64,000 nucleotides of DNA from contig OZ244208.1 in NCBI GenBank assembly GCA_965216885.1, positions 2,046,001 to 2,110,000 of the forward strand, given 5' to 3'. Positions 8,721-16,750 of the stretch are shown one piece after another; positions within the stretch are counted from its first letter, which is position 1, and every line of letters starts with the position of its first letter. The DNA is from CAYNJG01 sp965216885 (GTDB lineage Bacteria; Planctomycetota; Planctomycetia; Pirellulales; Pirellulaceae). The position numbers and the translations under genes were made by a program. The notes under the pieces are model-generated. The model ran no database searches, was not told where the DNA came from, and saw nothing but the letters and a program-made list of their open reading frames with translations.

Positions 8721-8885
8721 ATGAATTATCCAATCCCAAAGGACACGGACGTGATGACCGGTCCGACGGTCGACGACGCGAGAGCAGCCGCAGAGACGTT
8801 ATTCGAAAATGGTCTCCGCCAGAGAGCTGAGATCCATATCGCTCCCAAGGAGATCCGTAGTGTTGGTGATGAAGTGTCACGCTAA
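8721..8885 (+). CDS. Possible small hypothetical protein
   Basis: A 54-codon ORF (MNYPIPKDTDVMTGPTVDD start) whose TAA stop at 8883-8885 touches a strong terminator-like hairpin. That placement is the only support: there is no clear ribosome site, no known domain, and third-position composition is less biased than in neighbouring genes. A TTG at 8682 would lengthen it by 13 residues. It may be real or a spurious frame in the kinase 3' region. Confidence 0.25.
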   Translation: MNYPIPKDTDVMTGPTVDDARAAAETLFENGLRQRAEIHIAPKEIRSVGDEVSR

Positions 8886-8925
8886 CAAAACCCCGGTGGA
8901 CGCGTGTCGGTCGCCGGGATTTTGT
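8885..8925 (+). terminator. Intrinsic terminator-like hairpin
   Basis: ACAAAACCCCGG (8885-8896) pairs with CCGGGATTTTGT (8914-8925) with one mismatch, giving a 12-bp stem ending in a T-rich arm. It probably ends the carA-sigma-kinase transcript. Confidence 0.6.
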
Positions 8926-8962
8926 GTCGCAGATGCCGGAAGTCTGCGGATTGCCTGAGTAG

Positions 8963-9026
8963 GGGACACCGTGACCATCCGCCAAACCCTTTCCTGACTC
9001 CCGCCAGGGCACGGTGTCCCGTTTTT
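8963..9026 (+). repeat. Long inverted repeat with T-run, REP-like or terminator
   Basis: GGGACACCGTG (8963-8973) is perfectly repeated in inverse at 9010-9020 (CACGGTGTCCC), followed by GTTTTT. The 36-base loop is longer than in a usual intrinsic terminator. The shape would also fit a dispersed extragenic palindrome. It lies between convergent transcription units. Confidence 0.5.
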
Positions 9027-9083
9027 CCATAGCTTTTTGTCTGGCCGATGTTCAACGTCCCGAGTTCGACGGTGAGCTTTCTC

Positions 9084-9647
9084 TCAAGGTCGTGGTGGAC
9101 GCCGTGACTTCTGCTGAATTCGATCGGCACCATAGCAAATGAGTAGTTGGGACTCCGTGTTGGCCGTGGCGTCAAAGTGAGCTTCCAGCTGGTTGATGGT
9201 GCTCGCCCAGGCATAAGTGAAATACCAGTCCGCCGGGACGTGAATCTCATAGTAGCTGCCGCAGTGGAATTCGGCCTTCAGACCATAGTCGTCAAAGAGC
9301 TGCTCGGCGGCATTCACCAGCGGCTGATTGATTTCGATTCCCGACGCCTCAAAACCCAGCATTGTGGCGATGCCCACACCGATGCCAATGCCGCTGCCCC
9401 ATTCGCAAAATCTCATGCCGGTCGCGGCCGGAGAAGCTGAATCAGAATCTGCCGTCGCCTGTTTCAGCGTGCTCAGGCATTGCTGTAGGACGCGGTGATT
9501 ACTGGGCACGAATTCAAAGCAGTCGATCTTCTTCGCACGCTGAAGAGCATCTTCGCAGAACGCGGCTACCTGACCGTCCAGTTCAGCTTCCTGGTCGAAT
9601 TCCGCGACGATACGGAGGAGATCTTCTTCGTCTTCTTCGTCGCTCAT
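9084..9647 (-). CDS. Class I SAM-dependent methyltransferase-like protein
   Basis: A 187-residue protein with a Rossmann-type SAM-binding signature: FCEWGSGIGIGVGIATMLGF (motif I) followed by an acidic residue in SGIEINQPLVNAAEQLF, and LKAEFHCGSYYE as a motif II-like segment. The N-terminal 75 residues are acidic (MSDEEDEEDLL) and helical. The substrate cannot be predicted. It lacks the C-terminal substrate half seen in longer families, so it may be a minimal methyltransferase. The upstream gene on the same strand ends nine bases before its start, so the two form an operon. The gene is complete, and its 3' end faces the inverted repeats at 8.9-9.0 kb. Confidence 0.7.
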   Translation of the reverse strand: MSDEEDEEDLLRIVAEFDQEAELDGQVAAFCEDALQRAKKIDCFEFVPSNHRVLQQCLSTLKQATADSDSASPAATGMRFCEWGSGIGIGVGIATMLGFEASGIEINQPLVNAAEQLFDDYGLKAEFHCGSYYEIHVPADWYFTYAWASTINQLEAHFDATANTESQLLICYGADRIQQKSRRPPRP

Positions 9648-9656
9648 CGTTGTCGC

Positions 9657-10553
9657 CTAGTACCAGTCCGCCAGGCCATCGCCAAGGAGGCCGTTGAACA
9701 TCTGCCGCCCGATGCGGCTCTTTACTTCGTCGTCCGCTCGATCAATCGAGTCGACCGCTCCGCAAACGAAGACGAGTCCACCGGTTCGGATTCGGCGAGA
9801 CACTTCGCCACTACCGCGGCCCGTTAGTTGCCGCTGTAGTGCCGCACGCAGGTTGTTGGAATAGATGATAAAGACGGGATCCTCCGAGGGCGTGTAGAGA
9901 ATCGCGGCCCCGCGACCTTCCGGTGTCAGGTCGACATTTTGCACGTTGAATTCGATCGGACTGGCCCAATCGTAAAAAACCGGTGCGGCGGGTTCCGCAG
10001 GCGCAGGGGCCGCGGCAGCCACTTCGGCGACGACGGGAGCTTCAACAGGAGCTTCAGCGGGAGCAGGTGCTGCAGCGGCCGCCGGTTCCGGGACGTACTC
10101 GTCTGGGGCCGGCGTTTCGGTTGGGTCGGGCATGGCGACCGCGGACGAATTTGGCGCGGGCGAGTCCATCTCGGCGAACGCCTGGCTGCGGAGTGACTCG
10201 AGCCGACGTTTGACGACAGGAGCATTCAGGATCTCCGACACGGTTGCCTCGAAGGCCGCCGCGTCGGCACATTCGCGTTCCAGCGACCAGTCGTCGCTGG
10301 TGATTTGGACGGGGTACACATCGATCGGATGCGTTACCTCGAACAGCTTGGCCGAATAGTCGATCTTGGGCACGCTAATCCGAAAAGCGTGGATAAAGTA
10401 CTCCGACTGCCCCTTATTTCCGCGGGTTGTTTCGACTTTTCCGTAGATCGTGCCATCGCTGAGTTGAGCCAGATAGGCCGCCTGATCTCGTAAAACGCGT
10501 TTCGGTGCCACGATGTTGTCGAGGCGGATCGTGAACAGATTCTTGCCGCTCAT
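9657..10553 (-). CDS. Hypothetical two-domain protein with Ala/Pro-rich linker
   Basis: I do not recognise this 298-residue protein. The first 150 residues look folded (MSGKNLFTIRLDNIVAPKR start, with alternating strands). A low-complexity Pro-Ala-Glu linker at about 150-195 follows. The last 100 residues (from VFYDWASPIEFNV) form a second apparently folded part ending GLLGDGLADWY. There is no signal peptide or membrane segment, so it is probably cytoplasmic. It is the promoter-proximal gene of a two-gene operon with the methyltransferase-like gene and is divergent from the small gene at 10831. Proximity to the toxin-like gene at 11.3 kb may or may not be meaningful. Confidence 0.6.
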   Translation of the reverse strand: MSGKNLFTIRLDNIVAPKRVLRDQAAYLAQLSDGTIYGKVETTRGNKGQSEYFIHAFRISVPKIDYSAKLFEVTHPIDVYPVQITSDDWSLERECADAAAFEATVSEILNAPVVKRRLESLRSQAFAEMDSPAPNSSAVAMPDPTETPAPDEYVPEPAAAAAPAPAEAPVEAPVVAEVAAAAPAPAEPAAPVFYDWASPIEFNVQNVDLTPEGRGAAILYTPSEDPVFIIYSNNLRAALQRQLTGRGSGEVSRRIRTGGLVFVCGAVDSIDRADDEVKSRIGRQMFNGLLGDGLADWY

Positions 10554-10830
10554 TGCTTGCCTTCTTCGGGTGCATGCAGAATGAACTTGGGCGTTCAGAC
10601 TTGTCGGGCAACTGTCCGCCGCCGCCTACCCGCCGTGTTCCAGACTCTTGACGATATGGGATATAACACATTTCAGGGGGTCTGGTATACCGTGTAGGTG
10701 CTTATCTTTCAAAATGCGGATTTTGTAAGCAACTCCGCGATCGACGTCACGACAACTTCTGAAACGGAGATCGCACCACGCTGGCGACGAGAATTTACGG
10801 TTTCGATTAATCGAGGAGCGAGATATTCGC

Positions 10831-11274
10831 ATGACGACTTCATCGGCTGAAGATTTCGTGTTGGAAGTAGACGCTCTGTTGGCGAAGGTGGAGGCTGCAT
10901 CGGGTTTCGAGGACTGGTTGGGTCTTGTCGAAATGACGCACGACCTGGAAAAGACGCGTCTGAAACTGGACGTGCCGCCAACCGTAGCCAAATCCCCGGC
11001 GATGCTTTTGATTTGGGTGCGGAAAGACGAAGTCCCTCCGTTCTGCGATGACGCGACGGCGGCGATGCTGGCTCGATTTCCCAAGGATGCCAGTTGGATG
11101 GCGATGTTTTCCAGTGATCCATTTGCGCAGGAGGCATCCTTTAGCATCGCACCGATCGTGCGACAGTCGGGCGACGGCGAGCTGGAGCGGTTGATGGACT
11201 ACCCGAAGGCCGCTGCGAAGGCGTTGGCGGGGCTTAGAAGCTGGCGAAATTTCATTGCGGAACGCACTGTTTAG
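10831..11274 (+). CDS. Small hypothetical protein preceding the toxin-like gene
   Basis: A soluble 147-residue protein with no signal peptide and no family I can name. It is helical at the start (SSAEDFVLEVDALLAKVEAA) and has a conserved-looking core, MLLIWVRKDEVPPF. It ends 64 bases before the nucleotidyl-cyclase-like membrane protein and is on the same strand. Immunity proteins or chaperones of secreted toxins are often small, soluble and adjacent, so such a role is possible, but most immunity genes follow rather than precede the toxin. The start is supported only weakly: a GAGGAG lies about 12 bases upstream. Confidence 0.6.
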   Translation: MTTSSAEDFVLEVDALLAKVEAASGFEDWLGLVEMTHDLEKTRLKLDVPPTVAKSPAMLLIWVRKDEVPPFCDDATAAMLARFPKDASWMAMFSSDPFAQEASFSIAPIVRQSGDGELERLMDYPKAAAKALAGLRSWRNFIAERTV

Positions 11275-11338
11275 CATTTAGATAGAACGGTGCGCGGCCA
11301 GGGCGTACCAACCGAAGTTTATTACGAAGGGAAGCATC

Positions 11339-12640
11339 ATGGGCGCTTCGAGGGTTCCGGGCCCGGTGAGAACATACGGCGTGTGCCGCGTCGATGGTGG
11401 CACGTCCGCGCTGGCCGACATGCCAACGCCAACAGCCGTTGGACGCGTCGAAAGCGTGGCGAGGATGTCGCTGGAAGACCGTTTTCGCGAGGTGCTATTC
11501 CTGACGAAGGACAAGCTTCCGGGAGAAATGCAGGAGGAGTTCCTCAAGCTTCTTGCGCCTCAGAGTCTGGCGATGATGGTCGTGGTGCTCGCTGCGTGGG
11601 CCGGCTCGCATTACATCGGCATTGGGTTCATTGCCGATGCGGTGATGCTGGTTGGCGGCCTTGCGCTGCTGGGCTGGCAGATTTTCACGGCGGCAGACGA
11701 TTTTGTGAAATTCATTGACACCACGTACAGCGCACGCACTCGCGCGGACCTCGACACAGCAGCCAATCACCTCGCGGAATTCATCGCGGTCGTCGGTGTG
11801 GCAATCTTCATGCTATTGCTGGCGAAAGGCGTCAAGGGAGCTCGTGGCGCCGCGGCGGCCCGGGCGAAGTCGTGGATTGCGACCGCGAAGGACGCCGGTA
11901 TGCCCACGCGGCACTTTGGCGTGTTCCGCAAAGTCTCGCAGGATACGAACAAAATCATTCTTGTGCGCCAAACGAACCCCAAATCGGTGCGCTGGATCGA
12001 AAAAGGTTATCCGGGCAAACCCAAGGAGTTGGAACCGTTCAAAACAAGTGCTTCGCAGCACGGTCTGACTCGAGCGAAACCGGGGACGAACGAGATCGAA
12101 AATGCCGCGAACATCATCCACAAGGATTCGGGCAAGAAGTTCTACGTCGTCGATCGAAATCGCCGCACGGCGACCGACGGTGACGGAAACACGATCGATC
12201 TGTCCGACGCCGAATGGCCGCTGGAGCACGGTCAAATCATTTCGCCGGCAAGCCAGAAACCGTTTCCCGGTGACTATGACCTGATGGGCGTCGTAAATCC
12301 ATCGAACACGGGGCAAAACCTGGCGCTGGTTTCCAGTAACAAGAAAATGCTCTCGAATTTCACGAACACGGTTGTGGACGAAGTCAGTCGGCTGGTCAAT
12401 CGCGGGATTGGTGAAAAGCGTGTCCTGCACGGCCCCGAAGAGGCTTATGGGAACTGGGATCGCATCAAGCCGGACGACGTCATTGTGGCGTTCTTCCCCG
12501 ACGGTCGTACCACGGCCCTGAATCGGTCGGCGTTGATCGAGCTCTACGAGCAGCTGGGCCGTCGTTTGCTGGACATGAAGGGTGCCCTGGTCAATCCGGC
12601 GGAATCTCAGGGCTATCCGGGTTGGCACCTGGATATCTAG
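11339..12640 (+). CDS. Membrane-anchored putative toxin with class II nucleotidyl cyclase-like C-terminus
   Basis: A 433-residue protein in two parts. Residues about 45-165 hold a conserved-looking segment (FREVLFLTKDKLPGEM) followed by hydrophobic helices at about 76-91, 95-117 and 147-163, an arrangement I associate with translocation regions of polymorphic or T6SS toxins. Residues about 195-425 resemble the edema factor/CyaA/ExoY fold. TNKIILVRQTN...IEKGYPGKP aligns by eye with the ExoY lysine region (K227, K235 here). GDYDLMGV gives the metal-binding DxD pair (D312, D314). VLHGPEEAYGN (H364, N372) followed by DDVIVAFFPDG matches the distal His/Asn segment. The edema factor catalytic His is not obvious; ExoY also lacks it. 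If active it would make cyclic nucleotides, perhaps in a target cell. The ATG at 11339 has GAAGGGAAG upstream. Family assignment is by memory of motifs, not by search. Confidence 0.65.
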   Translation: MGASRVPGPVRTYGVCRVDGGTSALADMPTPTAVGRVESVARMSLEDRFREVLFLTKDKLPGEMQEEFLKLLAPQSLAMMVVVLAAWAGSHYIGIGFIADAVMLVGGLALLGWQIFTAADDFVKFIDTTYSARTRADLDTAANHLAEFIAVVGVAIFMLLLAKGVKGARGAAAARAKSWIATAKDAGMPTRHFGVFRKVSQDTNKIILVRQTNPKSVRWIEKGYPGKPKELEPFKTSASQHGLTRAKPGTNEIENAANIIHKDSGKKFYVVDRNRRTATDGDGNTIDLSDAEWPLEHGQIISPASQKPFPGDYDLMGVVNPSNTGQNLALVSSNKKMLSNFTNTVVDEVSRLVNRGIGEKRVLHGPEEAYGNWDRIKPDDVIVAFFPDGRTTALNRSALIELYEQLGRRLLDMKGALVNPAESQGYPGWHLDI

Positions 12641-13138
12641 TCGCCGCGGTAATCGTCGACGCATGGACGATCGAATGGCAATTAACTGGGCGGTGCGGAG
12701 TTAGCGCGGGGCGGTGTTGGGGCGACACGAAGTTCGGTTGATGCGGGGGGCCGCAGCCGACTTTTGATTCGTGTCTGGCGTTCTTAAACCACGAGCTGCG
12801 CGGAAATCTTCGCCACGACACAGGGGCTCTCGTCCCTTGGGACAAAGCCCAGAATTCATGTCGTCGATCAGTGTATTCGCTGTTCCCCGGAGTAGACACG
12901 CGTGCTGTGCAAAAGGCACAACGTTGTCCGAGTGCTCCGCTTTCCGCAACGTTCGACGCGTCGCCTGAATCGAATTTGCTTTTTTTCGAAAAAGTAACGC
13001 AACATCCTGCGCTCGTCCACGAGAACGGTGGATACCTCAATTAGCTCTGTTCGTCGGTGCGTCCTACACTTTCGCATCGTCGGGAGGCAAGTGCCATCTC
13101 GCACGCATGGGGCCATGATCCAGAACGTCCAGGGGTAG
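12641..13138. other. Intergenic region between toxin-like and kinase genes
   Basis: About 500 bases in which I see no credible gene on either strand, so there is no immunity-like ORF directly downstream of the toxin candidate. It must hold the promoter of the kinase-caspase operon, but no motif stands out. Confidence 0.5.
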
Positions 13139-16100
13139 GTGACAGGTATGACGACGATCGTTCCCGAGGATCTTCCGTTCCAGCGACTGGGTCACTACGA
13201 GTTGCTACGCAGGCTTGGTCGTGGTGGACATGCGGACGTCTTTCTGGCGCGTGATCTGAACCTGCACCGTGAAGTCGCGATCAAGGTTCTGCACTCCATC
13301 GGCGTTACTCTGCCGCACACTCCCAGCGCGAATGGGCAGGGCAGTTCGCACGACCTGCAAGTGAGATTCTGTCGCGAATGGCAGGCGATCGGAGCGCTCG
13401 ATCACCCCAACATTGTGCGAGCGTTGAATGCCGATCAGGAAAACGATGTCACCTACCTGGTGATGGACTACGTCGAGGGGCAGGACCTGCGTCAGTGGGT
13501 CGAAGAAAACGGGGCGGCCTCGCCCGAGGAAACATGCCGTTGGCTCGTTCAGGTTTGCGGAGCGTTGCAACAGGCTCATGACAAGGGTGTGCTGCATCGG
13601 GATATCAAACCCTCCAACCTGTTGCTGGATCGCAAGGGAAACGTGCGCGTCGCGGACTTTGGGATTTCACTCATTCAGGATCTGGAAACGGCACGTTTGA
13701 CCAGCCCGGTGGGAATTCTCGGTACGCCCGACTTCATCGCGCCGGAACAGGTGACGTCGCCAGTGGACGTCGATTCTCGAGCGGACATTTATGCGTTGGG
13801 CTGCACGGCCTACTATCTGCTGGTGGGCGAGGCGCCGTATGCGAAGGTGACCGGGCTGACGGAAAAACTGAGTTCCCATGCGTTCGCGGAACGGCCAGCT
13901 CTGCCGCAACTTCCTGAATCGCGTTGGAAGCCGCTCTACGATCTGGTGGGCACCTTGATGGCGCGTGATCCAGACAATCGTCCACCGACCATGCTCGCCG
14001 TAGAAGACCAGTTGCGGGCAATCCTGAACGATGAGCCGTTGCCCGTCCGTCAAACGGGAACTCGATTGCTGTGGCCGATTGTGTTAGGAGCTGCCGTGAC
14101 TGCCGCGTCGGCGGGCGTCTTTTTCTTGTGGGGCGACCAGGGAGATCCGGACGCCGACAACAGCGCTACCGCAGTAGTCGCGATCAGCAAGGACGCCGGC
14201 GTCGACGCCGACGTCGACGTGATATCGCAGGACGGGCGCGAGGAGTCAGCTGAAGACAACCTCGACATCGGTGACGTCGCCGATCGAACGGAAAACGAAG
14301 TTGACGGGATTAACGAATCGAAGAAGAGTGACGCGGAGACCAACGAGTCCAAGACCGTCGAATCAGAATTCAGCGAGTCGAACATCAGCAGTTCGGAAGC
14401 GGCCGAAACGGGTGTCGTCGCAACCACTGCCGATTCGCGAGATGAAACACAGCTTTCGGAAACTGCGGAGTCGACACCTCAGGAGTCGACCGACATAGCG
14501 TCGACTAACTTACCGCTGGTCGACCCGGGGCCGGTGGATCTTGCCATCGACGGGACTACCCCAGTCGAAGAACTGCCCGTTAGCGATGATGTTCGTGAAG
14601 TTATCAGGGCGTTGGAAGAGTACAAAGCGAACTCGGCGACTGACTCCTCGGCGGAGACTTTAACTGCAGGGGATGTGGCGTCGTTGGTGGAATTGCAAAC
14701 GCTGGACGCGACCGAACTGTCGGCAGCGGAAGATTCTGGCTCTGTCGTTGTCGATACCACGACGCTCGTCGATACCCAGAAACTCGACGACAACGAATCC
14801 GTGATTGCGCCAATTGATACCGTCATCAATTCGGTCGCTTCCACCCAGCCGATTCCAACGCCGCCCACTTCGCGGACCGTGTTGACAATCGCAGGTGAAC
14901 TCGATGGCGCCGATCAACTGGCGACTTCATTCAGTGAATCCATTTCGCTCTTTCATCAAGGTGTCCCCCGTCACAAGACGGTGCAGCTGGCGGCGACTTC
15001 GCCTTCGCGCAGGAGGCGACCCACGATTGAGAATGTCCGCGACAAATTGACGGATCTCGAGTCGGACCAGGTCGTCGTCTTTGCCTGTGGCCGACTGGCT
15101 GCTGAGCGAGACGGCATGACGTTGTGGACCGGCAATCGGTTGGATGCCGCGAACGGTATTCGCATCGAAGATTTACTGCAGCGACTGGATGCGTTGCCGG
15201 GCAAAGCCAGCCTCTTTATCGACGGCGTTGTCGTGAGCGGTAGCCTTGAACAAATGCGTTCCAGCCTCGCCGAGTTGTCTCGATCCACCTCGGTTGCGGC
15301 AATGGGTACGCTGCATCGGGCGACTTCTGCCACTGACGGCGAATCCGTCGGCGTGCGAACGTGGATGATGATGGGCCTGAATGGATTGGCTGACGCCAAT
15401 CATGACGCGTTCCTGTCGCTGGACGAGTTGGAACGCTACATGTCGGAATTGCCTGAAACACTGCAACGTTCGGATTCGGTCGTATTGGCCGGCAACACTG
15501 GGACTCAGGGCGGCTTTCATCTTGGTGGAGTGACGTTCTCGATTGCCATGGAATCCATCGCCAACGCGGTGGACGCGTTGCTTTCGAAAAATACGGCGGG
15601 CCAACCGGAGACCGCGCGTGTGGCGATTGGTCAGTTCATTCATCGTGCTGGCGATTCCATGGAGTTGCGTGATGACCGCGGAGCATTTGGGTTGGTGGCC
15701 GGTCATCGGCTCGCAGCGGAATTGGCCAAGCGTTCGGCCGGGAAATATGTCGCAGCGGGCCCGGAGGCTGTCGCGCGGATGTTGGCCGGCACGTCGATCG
15801 CAGACCGAAACAGTCCCGACGTCTGGGAAAAGTCGCAGTTTGATTACCGAGTCGACACGCAGTTCGAGGTGCGTGAGAGCGAAGGCGACATGTTGGTGAC
15901 TCTGCAGTTGGATGAGCTTCAGACGCGTGCAACGCAACTACGCCGCACCATCCGGGTGCCCGTAAATCGCGAGATGAAAACATTCCTCCATTGTTCGTAT
16001 TCGCGGCCGGGACAGAACGTGCTGCTGGGGGAGGAACTGGCGCAGCCTGACAGACTGACGGAGCCTGCCGAGCCGGTGGAGCCCGCGATTCCGTCCGCCA

Positions 16101-16750
16101 CGGTATATCCTCCGCATCCACACTGGTCGAACTACGAGAATTCGCTGGTTGGCGTTCGCATTCAGATGGCCGCGAAAGACACCGACGACTTCCGCGACAT
16201 CAAGACCGTTAACGATGACCGTGAACGTGTCGTCTTTGCCGTGTCGAAGGGCGAGGAGATGCGCATCGAACTAATGAATCAGACAAACGAAGCCCTGGCA
16301 TACGTGATTTATGTCGACGGCGTGAACATCTTCAACCGGACCGTCGGCGTTTCGGCGGAGGAGTCGATCTATCGGGGGCTGTACTTCGTCCATCCCGCGG
16401 GCCAACGAAAGGTGGCGATCGACGGCTGGATGACGCGACAGCCTGGTCGCAGTGAATTCGAGTGCGCTCGTTTTGAGACGGTCGATCATTGCGATTCGGT
16501 GGCTGGAAAAGCCGGGTACGGTGCCGGTCTTGGTGAAGTGCGAGTGGTCGTCTTCGGTACTCGCGAAAAAGGCATGGCCGCACGCGGATTTGGCACCGCG
16601 TTTGGAGCCGGTCGCACGACGGACATGACACTGCCGGTAGCCAGACTGAAGGCGGACCCGGGTGTAATGCTTGAATCAATGGCGTTTCGCTATGTGCAAC
16701 GCGAACGCGATGACAACCTCAATCTGATTACGGAAACGGGCCAGAGATGA
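13139..16750 (+). CDS. Ser/Thr kinase fused to degenerate caspase-like domain with EF-hand
   Basis: A protein of about 1,203 residues. A Hanks kinase occupies about 18-285 (LGRGGHADVFLA, HRDIKPSNLLLD with H153 and D155, VADFGIS, GTPDFIAPEQ). It is followed by a membrane helix at about 308-330 and a long acidic Ser/Thr/Glu linker (about 335-580). Residues about 580-790 follow the caspase p20 pattern, but the catalytic positions are replaced: VVVFACGRLA (around 650) stands where the active His-Gly should be, and SLFIDGVVVSG (695-697) where Asp-Ala-Cys should be. An EF-hand loop, DANHDAFLSLDE (752-763), suggests Ca2+ binding. The C-terminal about 170 residues look like a DUF4384-type beta domain. 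The stop overlaps the caspase gene start (ATGA), so the two are translationally coupled. Start: GTG 13139 or ATG 13148. Confidence 0.85.
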   Translation: MTGMTTIVPEDLPFQRLGHYELLRRLGRGGHADVFLARDLNLHREVAIKVLHSIGVTLPHTPSANGQGSSHDLQVRFCREWQAIGALDHPNIVRALNADQENDVTYLVMDYVEGQDLRQWVEENGAASPEETCRWLVQVCGALQQAHDKGVLHRDIKPSNLLLDRKGNVRVADFGISLIQDLETARLTSPVGILGTPDFIAPEQVTSPVDVDSRADIYALGCTAYYLLVGEAPYAKVTGLTEKLSSHAFAERPALPQLPESRWKPLYDLVGTLMARDPDNRPPTMLAVEDQLRAILNDEPLPVRQTGTRLLWPIVLGAAVTAASAGVFFLWGDQGDPDADNSATAVVAISKDAGVDADVDVISQDGREESAEDNLDIGDVADRTENEVDGINESKKSDAETNESKTVESEFSESNISSSEAAETGVVATTADSRDETQLSETAESTPQESTDIASTNLPLVDPGPVDLAIDGTTPVEELPVSDDVREVIRALEEYKANSATDSSAETLTAGDVASLVELQTLDATELSAAEDSGSVVVDTTTLVDTQKLDDNESVIAPIDTVINSVASTQPIPTPPTSRTVLTIAGELDGADQLATSFSESISLFHQGVPRHKTVQLAATSPSRRRRPTIENVRDKLTDLESDQVVVFACGRLAAERDGMTLWTGNRLDAANGIRIEDLLQRLDALPGKASLFIDGVVVSGSLEQMRSSLAELSRSTSVAAMGTLHRATSATDGESVGVRTWMMMGLNGLADANHDAFLSLDELERYMSELPETLQRSDSVVLAGNTGTQGGFHLGGVTFSIAMESIANAVDALLSKNTAGQPETARVAIGQFIHRAGDSMELRDDRGAFGLVAGHRLAAELAKRSAGKYVAAGPEAVARMLAGTSIADRNSPDVWEKSQFDYRVDTQFEVRESEGDMLVTLQLDELQTRATQLRRTIRVPVNREMKTFLHCSYSRPGQNVLLGEELAQPDRLTEPAEPVEPAIPSATVYPPHPHWSNYENSLVGVRIQMAAKDTDDFRDIKTVNDDRERVVFAVSKGEEMRIELMNQTNEALAYVIYVDGVNIFNRTVGVSAEESIYRGLYFVHPAGQRKVAIDGWMTRQPGRSEFECARFETVDHCDSVAGKAGYGAGLGEVRVVVFGTREKGMAARGFGTAFGAGRTTDMTLPVARLKADPGVMLESMAFRYVQRERDDNLNLITETGQR

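Noticed and set aside
8674..9030. 118-codon minus-strand frame
   Set aside because: Spans both inverted repeats at 8.9-9.0 kb and reads as translated palindrome; no domain.
11813..12664. 283-codon minus-strand frame
   Set aside because: Antisense to the toxin-like gene, whose frame has recognisable motifs.
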